Below, piece after piece: positions 4,385 through 10,208 of a DNA stretch of 10,208 nt (the first letter of the stretch is position 1; every line of letters begins with the position of its first letter). The position numbers and the translations under genes were made by a program. The DNA is taken from positions 1-10,208 of the forward strand of contig CALAMM010000060.1 in assembly GCA_937925775.1 (NCBI GenBank), given 5' to 3'. The DNA is from an uncultured Fimbriimonadales bacterium (GTDB lineage: Bacteria > Armatimonadota > Fimbriimonadia > Fimbriimonadales > GBS-DC). The notes under the pieces were generated by a model. It ran no database searches. It was not told the origin of the DNA and was given only the letters and a program-made list of their open reading frames with translations.

Positions 4385-6478
4385 TCACGGGGCTTTCGCC
4401 TGCTGGTTTAGCCAGTGTTTCAGCGCGTCGATAGAGTCGATGATGGGGATTCCTGCAGGGAGGTTGTTCAGGATTTCGCGTCCGTAGGGTTTCGTGCGCA
4501 TGCGCGGGTCTAAAATCGCGACTATTCCCGTGTCGTTAGCGCGTCGGATGAGCCTGCCGAACCCTTGACGCATCTGCTGTTTCGCCATCGGTAGCGACCA
4601 TGCGGTGAAGGCGTTCGCGCCTTGCGCCTCGAACCACGCTTGACGGGCGCGCTGGAGTGGCGTGGTGGGCACTTCAAACGGGATGCGCGTAAGGATGAGG
4701 TTCATGAGCGTCTCGCCAGGCGCGTCGAACCCTGTCCAGAACGAGCGCACGCCGAACAGCACCGAATGCACATCCTCGCGGAACTGCCTCGACAGGTCGG
4801 CGTTCGAACTTTCGCCTTGAATCATGATGCGCACATTGGGCAGTGGAGATATGCGACGATACACCTCGTGCATCTCGTGGCGCGAGGCGAACAGCACCAG
4901 CGCGCGCCCTTGCGTGAGGCGCAGCAACGCGGTAATCTCTTCCGCGAGTCGCTGATAGTACGCGCTTGCACCTTGGGCATGCGCGTGCTGCGGCGGGTCG
5001 GGAATCGCCCCCAACGGAGGTAGGTAGAGCGCACACTGCCGACTGTAGTCGAACACAGGGGGTAGCTGGAGCTGATGGGGCGTCTCCAGCCCAAGTTGTT
5101 GTACAAAAAAGTCGAATCGTCGGTCTACGGTGAGCGTGGCACTCATCAGGAGCGCCGGCTGCCGTTGCCAGAGCCGTTCGCGTAGCCAATCTGCCAGAAT
5201 CAACGGCTCATAGCATGCCTTCCACCCCCTCTCGGTCGGTTCCACCCAGCTGAGACCCTCCGTCGGCTCTTTCAAGCGGCTCAGATTCTGGTGGGTCTGC
5301 ACGAACCCATAGCGGAATTGGACAAAGATCGCCTCTACCGCCTCGCGCTGTCGTTCGGTCAACTCGGCTTTAAAATCGCGATAGGTCTGCTCCAGTTCGC
5401 GCCACAGCCTGCTGATTTCGGCGCACAGCGCGTCGACGACTTGGGCGACAGGCGCGTGTAAATCGGCACGGAACGCCGACGCGAGCGCGGGCTGGTGTGC
5501 CAGCTCGGCAGGTGCAACGCGCACGGCAACCCCCTCGCGCGGCAGTGGAGGCATTTTCACCCCCCTCAGTGCCTCACGGCAGCGCAGGGCAAACGCCTCT
5601 ACCTGCTTCTGCACCGACATTATGAACCCACTCGGCGGCTTCTCGCTCGTGAGCGCCTCGTCAATCTGATTGCTAAGCGCAGCGGCGTGGGCAATCAGCG
5701 TGTCCACCAGCCCCTCGTCAAGGCTGAACTCCAACGCGCTCGCCGTGGCGTCCAGCAAGTCGTGTGCCTCGTCGACAATCAGAAAATCGTAGTCATCCAG
5801 AAGCGAGACCTCGTCATTGGTGGCTGCTCGTACCATCGCGTCGGTCAGCACGAAGGCGTGACTGGTGACGACAATCCCCGCGCTGGCGGCACGCCGACGC
5901 GCTTCGTAGTAGAAGCAAGAGTGATAATAAGGGCAGACCTTCGCGCGGCAAGCGGGCGGCACGGCGACCGCTTCCCAGACGCTGCGCACCAACGGGGCAG
6001 GCACTCCCTTCTGCCGCAGGAATTGGCTCAGCGCGGTCTCGGTGCCCTCGTGAGGCAGGCCACTCCATTCTTGCAGATAGCGCGTGAGGTCGGGCGTAGC
6101 CCGCTTGAACTTAGCGCTTCGGATGGCGTCGATGCAGGCGTAGCGGCTGCGCCCCATCGCCAGCGCGACGCTTGGCGCATTCGGGAACAGGCTCAGCGCA
6201 AGAGGCAGGTCTTTGTGCCAGTATTGCTCCGCCAGCACATTCGTGTAGGTGCTGACCACAATGCGTTTTTTCTCTTGTAGCCAGTACGCGATAGCGGGCA
6301 GCAGCGCAGCGAGGCTTTTGCCTACCCCTGTCGGCGCCTCCACCATTCCCGAACTCTGGCTTTCCAGCCGTTCGCAGATGAACCGCGCCATTTCGCGCTG
6401 CACAGGGCGCGTTTCGTACCCCGCTTGCGCCTCCAGACGCTGGAACGCTGCTTCCACCATACTCCACAGACGGCTCAT
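4385..6478 (-). CDS. DinG/XPD-family ATP-dependent DNA helicase with FeS domain
   Basis: A 697-residue superfamily 2 helicase of the DinG/YoaA/XPD group, 5'-3' enzymes that unwind R-loops, forked or damaged DNA. Visible motifs: a Q-motif-like RPVQREMA (24-31), Walker A EAPTGVGKS (47-55), motif Ia VSTYTNVLAEQ (75-85), four cysteines expected to hold a [4Fe-4S] cluster (C115, C177, C182, C188), and Walker B VDEAH (235-239). In the second RecA domain, SATLTVDRRFDFF and QGFGRLIRR (638-646, motif VI) are seen. All key residues are present, so it should be active. There is no N-terminal exonuclease domain, unlike Gram-positive DinG. A promoter with TATAAT lies just upstream, and the gene seems to be its own unit, separated by 111 bp from the nucleoside phosphorylase gene. 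Confidence 0.93.
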   Translation of the reverse strand: MSRLWSMVEAAFQRLEAQAGYETRPVQREMARFICERLESQSSGMVEAPTGVGKSLAALLPAIAYWLQEKKRIVVSTYTNVLAEQYWHKDLPLALSLFPNAPSVALAMGRSRYACIDAIRSAKFKRATPDLTRYLQEWSGLPHEGTETALSQFLRQKGVPAPLVRSVWEAVAVPPACRAKVCPYYHSCFYYEARRRAASAGIVVTSHAFVLTDAMVRAATNDEVSLLDDYDFLIVDEAHDLLDATASALEFSLDEGLVDTLIAHAAALSNQIDEALTSEKPPSGFIMSVQKQVEAFALRCREALRGVKMPPLPREGVAVRVAPAELAHQPALASAFRADLHAPVAQVVDALCAEISRLWRELEQTYRDFKAELTERQREAVEAIFVQFRYGFVQTHQNLSRLKEPTEGLSWVEPTERGWKACYEPLILADWLRERLWQRQPALLMSATLTVDRRFDFFVQQLGLETPHQLQLPPVFDYSRQCALYLPPLGAIPDPPQHAHAQGASAYYQRLAEEITALLRLTQGRALVLFASRHEMHEVYRRISPLPNVRIMIQGESSNADLSRQFREDVHSVLFGVRSFWTGFDAPGETLMNLILTRIPFEVPTTPLQRARQAWFEAQGANAFTAWSLPMAKQQMRQGFGRLIRRANDTGIVAILDPRMRTKPYGREILNNLPAGIPIIDSIDALKHWLNQQAKAP

Positions 6479-6494
6479 AGCGTAAACAGTGATG

Positions 6495-6523
6495 ATTATA
6501 CCTTCGTGATGCGACGCTATCTA
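6495..6523 (-). promoter_or_regulatory. Sigma-70-type promoter of the helicase gene
   Basis: TAGATA (6523-6518), a 17-bp spacer, and a perfect TATAAT (6500-6495) on the minus strand. The -10 ends 16 nt before the ATG, so the transcript leader would be under about 10 nt and carries no Shine-Dalgarno. Confidence 0.55.
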
Positions 6524-6589
6524 CTAAGAGAGATACGGGGTGCCCCTGACAGCCCAGTGTTTTGACATCGTGGTGGGATTGTACCGCGT

Positions 6590-7315
6590 TTATAGGGGTG
6601 TGGCGCGTAGGGTTCGCAGTGTCTGCGTGAACAGTTGCGCGATGGTCTCGGTCGCGCCCTGCATGACCTCTGTGACTTCGTCGTGGGAGAGGGGCTGCCC
6701 GCTCAATCCTGCGCCGAGATTGGTCACGATGGCCACGGCGGCATAATGGATGCCCGCCTCGCGACACAGAATCGCCTCGGGCACAACCGTCATGCCTATC
6801 ACATCGCCACCCAGCAGTCGGAACATCCGTATCTCGGCTGGGGTCTCGTAGCGCGGTCCAGGAGCGCACACATAAACCCCCTCCGATTGAACGGGAATTT
6901 TCAGCTGGTGCGCCGCGTTGAGCAGCGCGTGGCGTAGCAGGGGTGAGAACGGCTCTGTGAAGTCGGTGTGAACTACTTCCTCGTGGTAGAGGGTATTGAC
7001 TTCGCGCATAAAATCGAGAAAGTCGCTGAGGATGACCAGTGTTCCGGGCATCCAGTCTGTGCGCAGGGAGCCGACGGCGGCGGTTGCCAGCACTGCCTGC
7101 ACGCCCTGTTCTTTGAGCAGGCGCACATGGCGCGCGTGCGGGATGCGGTGTGGGGGAACTTTGTGCCCTTTCGAGTGGCGCGGGAGCAGGAGCGCAGGCT
7201 CGCCGTTGAGGCTCCCTTCGTACAGAAACACGCCCTCTGCAAAAGCGTGCTCTGCCCGAAGCGTCCAGCCCGGCAGGCTCTGCACTCCTGTACCGCCGAT
7301 AATCGCGGTCTTCAT
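6590..7315 (-). CDS. MTAP/PNP-family nucleoside phosphorylase, probably 6-oxopurine specific
   Basis: A 241-residue phosphorylase that splits purine (thio)nucleosides with phosphate into free base and sugar phosphate. It has the N-terminal IIGGTG phosphate loop (5-10), PRHSKGHKVPPHRIPHARH (45-63), the AVGSL loop (80-84), GPRYETPAEIRMF (153-165) and GMTVVPEAILCREAGIHYA (174-192). These follow the methylthioadenosine phosphorylase branch. However, the base-recognition loop reads VTNLGAGLSGQPLSH (197-211). Asn199 stands where adenine-specific MTAP has Asp, and the GQPLSH continuation resembles inosine/guanosine phosphorylases. A methylthioinosine or inosine/guanosine substrate is therefore more likely than methylthioadenosine. 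The ATG directly follows the TAA of the MerR-like gene (TAAATG), with no good ribosome binding site, indicating coupled translation. Confidence 0.9.
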   Translation of the reverse strand: MKTAIIGGTGVQSLPGWTLRAEHAFAEGVFLYEGSLNGEPALLLPRHSKGHKVPPHRIPHARHVRLLKEQGVQAVLATAAVGSLRTDWMPGTLVILSDFLDFMREVNTLYHEEVVHTDFTEPFSPLLRHALLNAAHQLKIPVQSEGVYVCAPGPRYETPAEIRMFRLLGGDVIGMTVVPEAILCREAGIHYAAVAIVTNLGAGLSGQPLSHDEVTEVMQGATETIAQLFTQTLRTLRATPL

Positions 7316-7990
7316 TTAGCGATTACGGGTTCGTGTTTTGGCTTTACTCGTCTCCGCAGTCGCGGTTTCACCATCGTTATGCTCGTGATAGGCTTTTTGT
7401 AGGCTCAATCGCACCATGTCGGCGATGCGATTGATCTCCGTGATGTTGGCGTTGCGTGCCGCCTGGGGATCTACCGTCAGCACCGCCCAGTTGGCGAGCA
7501 CGAACTGATGTGCTTCGATGGGGGTGGGATATGGGCTATCGGAGGGACGAGCAGCAGGGACATACACCGCCGCCGTCTCTGCGATCATCGCCTTCGCAGC
7601 CTCGCCCATCTGCTTGGCTAATGCCGCATCCGAACGCTGCTCCAACACGGACTCAATCAACTGCTCCAACTCAGCGCTCGTCTTCCCCTCTATCATGCGG
7701 CGCACCGCACGCAGAGGGATATATTGCGCCTGAAGCGTTTTGAGAGTAACCAGCTGGAGCAGGTGGTGATAGTCGTACAACACCCGATTGCCGCGTCGAC
7801 GCGTCGGCGGATCAATCAGCCGATGCGCGGTGTAGAATCGCACCGTGCGCACATCAGGAAACGGTACGACCTTGTAGCGCGGCTGTATGGGCGCCCACTG
7901 CTCCAGTAGGCTATTGGCAACCGCTACGAGCTCCTCGATGGTGAAACCCTCTTGCTCCCGGTATTGCTTCAGTGCTTCGATGGGTTTCAT
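7316..7990 (-). CDS. MerR-type transcriptional regulator with N-terminal extension
   Basis: A 224-residue protein. A MerR-like winged helix-turn-helix spans about 38-104: YKVVPFPDVRTVRFYTAHRL (39-58), the wing RRRGNRVLYDYHHLLQL (64-80), and the second helical unit LKTLQAQYIPLRAVRRMI (83-100). Unlike classical MerR proteins, about 37 residues precede the domain (FTIEELVAVANSLLEQW, a probable helix pair). No effector-binding domain is recognisable; the C-terminal half is helical with a basic tail (KAKTRTRNR). I chose the ATG at 7990 because the upstream in-frame ATG at 8050 lies upstream of the promoter. The gene is joined to the nucleoside phosphorylase by an abutting stop/start, so it may control that operon, but this is inference. 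Confidence 0.8.
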   Translation of the reverse strand: MKPIEALKQYREQEGFTIEELVAVANSLLEQWAPIQPRYKVVPFPDVRTVRFYTAHRLIDPPTRRRGNRVLYDYHHLLQLVTLKTLQAQYIPLRAVRRMIEGKTSAELEQLIESVLEQRSDAALAKQMGEAAKAMIAETAAVYVPAARPSDSPYPTPIEAHQFVLANWAVLTVDPQAARNANITEINRIADMVRLSLQKAYHEHNDGETATAETSKAKTRTRNR

Positions 7991-7999
7991 AGTATGTTG

Positions 8000-8029
8000 A
8001 GTATACCCCCACCAGACTCCAAATTGCAA
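8000..8029 (-). promoter_or_regulatory. Sigma-70-type promoter of the MerR-like/phosphorylase operon
   Basis: TTGCAA (8029-8024), an 18-bp spacer ending in GGGGG, and TATACT (8005-8000). Only 9 nt separate the -10 from the ATG at 7990, so transcription should start within about 3 nt of the start codon: a leaderless mRNA. No Shine-Dalgarno is present, in agreement. Confidence 0.6.
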
Positions 8030-8208
8030 GGTGTCTAAAGCAAAAGTCAAAGACTAAGCGTAATGGTTTGTGGAAGGCGATTCAAGAAAGTGAATTGCCC
8101 TCTCTCTCACCAAGCACAAAAGGCAAGGAGGATGGGTGTATGTCAAAGCGTTTCGGACCACTTGCACAGGGGCTTTCTGAGTCTTCTGTAGAGGCGAACT
8201 TGAACCTG

Positions 8209-8281
<73 letters not shown>

Positions 8282-8380
8282 ACGACCGTTTCACTTTAGG
8301 CTTGTTCCAACCAACAAGGCCGTTAGTGGCGCTCCAGTAACTGCTTCCACGCTTTGCCAAGAAACGCGCCAAGCAACAGT

Positions 8381-8410
8381 AGTATACCCCAAGCAGGCAC
8401 GGCAATTCAA
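8381..8410 (-). promoter_or_regulatory. Probable promoter of the tRNA-Ala gene
   Basis: TTGAAT (8410-8405), an 18-bp spacer ending in GGGG, and TATACT (8386-8381), the same geometry as the MerR-operon promoter. The tRNA begins about 100 nt downstream, so a 5' leader would be removed by RNase P. The only other downstream feature in this direction is the tRNA. Confidence 0.45.
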
Positions 8411-8420
8411 GAGGTAAAGG

Positions 8421-8426
8421 TATAAT
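8421..8426 (+). promoter_or_regulatory. Possible -10 element of the PhoPQ-related hydrolase gene
   Basis: A perfect TATAAT, 20 nt before the ATG at 8447, giving a leader of about 14 nt that contains GGAGG. No good -35 hexamer lies 16-18 bp upstream. It is back-to-back with the leftward promoter ending at 8410. Confidence 0.45.
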
Positions 8427-8446
8427 CTCAAGCGGTGGAGGAGGCG

Positions 8447-9721
8447 ATGAAACAACTTTTAGGATGGCTGCTCATCGGGTTGCTGACAGGCGCATCCGCT
8501 GATTTGGCGAGTTATGTGAATGCGCCTTCGCCCTTTGAGTGGACGAAGTCGTTCGAATCGAAGATTGGCGAGAGTCGGTTCGTAGAGTTGACGATGGTCT
8601 CACAAAAATGGCGCGAGTTCACATGGCGGCATCGCGTGCGCATCGTCAAGCCCTCTAATCTCAAGTACACAGACACAGCAATTCTTTACATCACGGGCAG
8701 TGGCGATGGGCGGGGCGAGCTGCAACTCATTGCGCGTGCTGCTGAGCGGGTGGGGGCGATTGGCGTTATCCTCCACGATGTGCCGAACCAGCCGCTCATC
8801 CGCCCCGACCTCGTGGAGGACAACCTTATCGCCCATACCTATGTGCAGTTCTGGGAGACAGGCGACCCCACTTGGCCCTTGCTGTTCCCGATGGTCAAAT
8901 CCGCTGTGCGCGCGATGGACGCCGTCCAAGAGTTCGCTCGCAAAGAGTGGGGGCTGAACCTGAAAGATTTCGTGATTACGGGCGCATCCAAGCGCGGATG
9001 GACAACATGGCTCACGGCAGCAGTGGACAAACGCGCCCGCGCGATCGCACCGATGGTGTTCGATAACCTGAACTTCTTCGCGCAGATGCCCCACCAACTG
9101 GAACAGTGGGGACGCTACAGCGAGCAAATCTCGGAGTATTACACGCGCGGGCTGATGGAGAAGATGCTTACCGAGCGCGGCAGGCAGCTCGTGAGCTGGG
9201 TGGACCCGTACTTTTATCGCGCACGCTATACGATGCCGATCCTAATTATCAACGGCGCGAACGACCCCTACTGGACGGTGGACGCGGCGCGCTTTTACTT
9301 CGATGACCTACCCAGCAAGCGCAAGTACGCGCTCTATGTGCCTAATGGCGGGCACAATCTCGGCGGCGACTACGACCGCGTAATCAACAGCCTGAGTGCG
9401 TTCTACTTGATGAGCATCGGCAAGATGGAGTTTCCAAGCCCGCTCACGGCAACGCACAGCATCGCGGGCAACGAGGTGATTTACCGCGTGCGCACGGACA
9501 AAGCACCTGAGATGGTGCAGGTCTGGGTTGCCCGCCGCGCGAACGACACGGACTTCCGCCCCGCGCGCTGGGAGCCTGTGCGCGCCCGCAAAGAGGGCGA
9601 CCACTGGGTCGCTCGGATCCCTCGCAACGGCGATAACCTTGCACTCTTTGCGGAAGTCACTTACCACGCCGAGACGGGCAACTTCTCGCTCTGCACCGTG
9701 CCTGTTGTCGTCCCCAAATAG
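8447..9721 (+). CDS. PhoPQ-activated pathogenicity-related (PqaA-like) alpha/beta hydrolase, secreted
   Basis: A 424-residue protein with a signal peptide (about 1-18, hydrophobic LLGWLLIGLLTG) and the body of the PhoPQ-related family (Pfam PhoPQ_related). Family features: FEW near residue 30, YITGSGDG (81-88), VGAIGVILHDVPNQPL (102-117), and the nucleophile elbow GASKRGW with Ser181. Asp273 in NGANDPYWTVDAARFYFDDL and His303 in NGGHNLGG complete a plausible catalytic triad. A C-terminal beta-rich segment follows (about 340-424). The name comes from Salmonella PqaA, but homologues are widespread in free-living bacteria; the substrate is unknown. I chose the ATG at 8447 over an in-frame GTG at 8435 because the GTG lies within the Shine-Dalgarno GGAGG (8437-8441). 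It is the only plus-strand gene in the window. Confidence 0.92.
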   Translation: MKQLLGWLLIGLLTGASADLASYVNAPSPFEWTKSFESKIGESRFVELTMVSQKWREFTWRHRVRIVKPSNLKYTDTAILYITGSGDGRGELQLIARAAERVGAIGVILHDVPNQPLIRPDLVEDNLIAHTYVQFWETGDPTWPLLFPMVKSAVRAMDAVQEFARKEWGLNLKDFVITGASKRGWTTWLTAAVDKRARAIAPMVFDNLNFFAQMPHQLEQWGRYSEQISEYYTRGLMEKMLTERGRQLVSWVDPYFYRARYTMPILIINGANDPYWTVDAARFYFDDLPSKRKYALYVPNGGHNLGGDYDRVINSLSAFYLMSIGKMEFPSPLTATHSIAGNEVIYRVRTDKAPEMVQVWVARRANDTDFRPARWEPVRARKEGDHWVARIPRNGDNLALFAEVTYHAETGNFSLCTVPVVVPK

Positions 9722-9742
9722 CGGGCATTCTCTGTCGCAGGG

Positions 9743-9779
9743 CGCTCGCGCAGGGCTAAAAAAACGCCCTGCGCGGGCG
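9743..9779. terminator. Hairpin between convergent genes; intrinsic terminator for the leftward gene
   Basis: On the minus strand CGCCC-GCGCA-GGGCG (9779-9765) is followed directly by seven T (9764-9758), a standard intrinsic terminator 58 nt after the stop of the small membrane-protein gene. The same bases also form a longer hairpin: CGCGCAGGGC (9747-9756) pairs perfectly with GCCCTGCGCG (9766-9775), extendable by four pairs (one wobble), and the A7 run lies in the loop. In plus-strand RNA this longer stem would sit just after the hydrolase stop codon, without a U-run. Confidence 0.7.
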
Positions 9780-9837
9780 ATCAACCCCTTCGCACGCAAC
9801 CGCCGTTGATGCAGCCCTGCCCGAAGCTCTGTACCGT

Positions 9838-10134
9838 TCAGAGCAACACGCGCGTGTGCGCCTCCATCTGCTGCTCGAGAGCGCGCACGCGCTCTTGCAG
9901 GCTCTCCAGATTCGCCTGCAAACTCATGTCGTACTGCGTGGAGGTTTCGCGCAACTGAGCAATCTCAGCACGCAGCGCCTCTATCTGCTTGGCTATCTCC
10001 TGATTGCTGAGCCTGCGCTTTTCCAGCTCGAGCTCCATCATCTCCTTGCGGTGTTTGATGACCATCGCGGTAATCGGGATGAACAGCCCTGGCCCGAAAA
10101 TGCCGATGACTACCGCCAGCGCCACGATGTCCAT
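9838..10134 (-). CDS. Small membrane-anchored coiled-coil protein
   Basis: A 98-residue protein with one N-terminal transmembrane helix (about 3-26, containing GIFGPGLFIPITAMVI) and a charged stretch HRKEMMELELEKRR (28-41). A long heptad-like helix extends almost to the end (about 42-95: IAKQIEALRAEIAQL, then NLESLQERVRALEQQM). It resembles PspB-like and other small anchor proteins in layout only; I do not recognise a named family. It would sit in the membrane with its coiled coil in the cytoplasm. The ATG has AGAGGGG about 7 nt upstream, a TATACT -10 candidate at 10161-10156, and an intrinsic terminator downstream, so it looks monocistronic. Confidence 0.75.
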   Translation of the reverse strand: MDIVALAVVIGIFGPGLFIPITAMVIKHRKEMMELELEKRRLSNQEIAKQIEALRAEIAQLRETSTQYDMSLQANLESLQERVRALEQQMEAHTRVLL

Positions 10135-10140
10135 GCCGTG

Positions 10141-10161
10141 TCCCCTCTTGGGGGAAGTATA
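10141..10161 (-). promoter_or_regulatory. Possible -10 and leader hairpin of the small membrane-protein gene
   Basis: TATACT (10161-10156) lies 21 nt before the ATG; no clear -35 is seen. Directly downstream, TCCCC-CAAGA-GGGGA (10155-10141) can form a 5-bp stem that includes the GAGGGG ribosome binding site, so the stem could hide it. Both readings are tentative. Confidence 0.35.
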
Positions 10162-10167
10162 CCATGC

Positions 10168-10208
10168 TCAGTCGAGCAGCGTGCGCGCCATGTGCCCGTA
10201 CAGCGAGA
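10168..10208 (-). CDS. C-terminal end of an unidentified protein (runs off right edge)
   Basis: The minus strand reads SLYGHMARTLLD followed by TGA at 10170-10168. The frame is open to the window edge and its stop lies just before the promoter-like sequence of the next leftward gene. Twelve codons are too few to recognise a family, and the other two frames cannot be excluded. Confidence 0.35.
   Translation of the reverse strand, partial: SLYGHMARTLLD

Noticed and set aside
5495..6280. Plus-strand open frame of 261 codons opposite the helicase
   Set aside because: The helicase motifs on the minus strand are complete, and the opposite frame has no recognisable domain.
6530..6590. Terminator after the nucleoside phosphorylase (GGGGCACCCC stem near 6538-6547)
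   Set aside because: The arms are only 4 bp and no T-run follows on the minus strand.
8298..8320. Imperfect inverted repeat GGCTTGTT/AACAAGGCC upstream of the tRNA
   Set aside because: It needs a bulge, has no T-run, and has no recognisable context; it could be chance or a leader stem.

Overview
This window looks like an ordinary stretch of a GC-rich bacterial chromosome, not a plasmid or phage. SLH-like secreted protein, DUF4446, a PhoPQ-related hydrolase, a MerR-type regulator with an extra N-terminal segment, and strings of short palindromic repeats together suggest Armatimonadota (perhaps Fimbriimonadia) or a nearby phylum. That placement is an inference from gene types only. Almost everything is read leftward (minus strand); the one clear exception is the PhoPQ-related hydrolase.

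Layout from right to left along the minus strand: the last codons of an unidentified gene (10168-10208); a small membrane-anchored coiled-coil protein (9838-10134) ending in a terminator that lies between it and the convergent plus-strand hydrolase (8447-9721). A divergent promoter region and tRNA-Ala(GGC) follow (8209-8281). Next is a two-gene unit: a MerR-like regulator from a nearly leaderless promoter, whose stop codon abuts the start of an MTAP/PNP-family nucleoside phosphorylase. A DinG/XPD-type iron-sulfur helicase has its own promoter. The following unit is an unusual IS200-TnpA-like/sigma-region-4 fusion, translationally coupled (ATGA overlap) to a HIT protein, then an SLH-like secreted protein, a 7Fe ferredoxin, a GT-C-like membrane protein and DUF4446. 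At the left edge lies the start of an ECF sigma factor, preceded by a dense field of palindromes.

The most unusual content is (1) the 245-residue protein at 3586-4323. It joins a TnpA (Y1/HUH transposase) fold, which has apparently lost both a HUH histidine and the nucleophilic tyrosine, to a sigma-70 region-4-like helix-turn-helix, and is embedded in a housekeeping operon. (2) A tandem array of seven 20-bp palindromes at 33-34-bp spacing sits directly upstream of the ECF sigma gene. Its sequence variants keep pairing through G-U wobbles only in minus-strand RNA, the strand of the sigma transcript. A link between the two (a tamed hairpin-binding transposase fold acting as a regulator) is speculation, but it can be tested.
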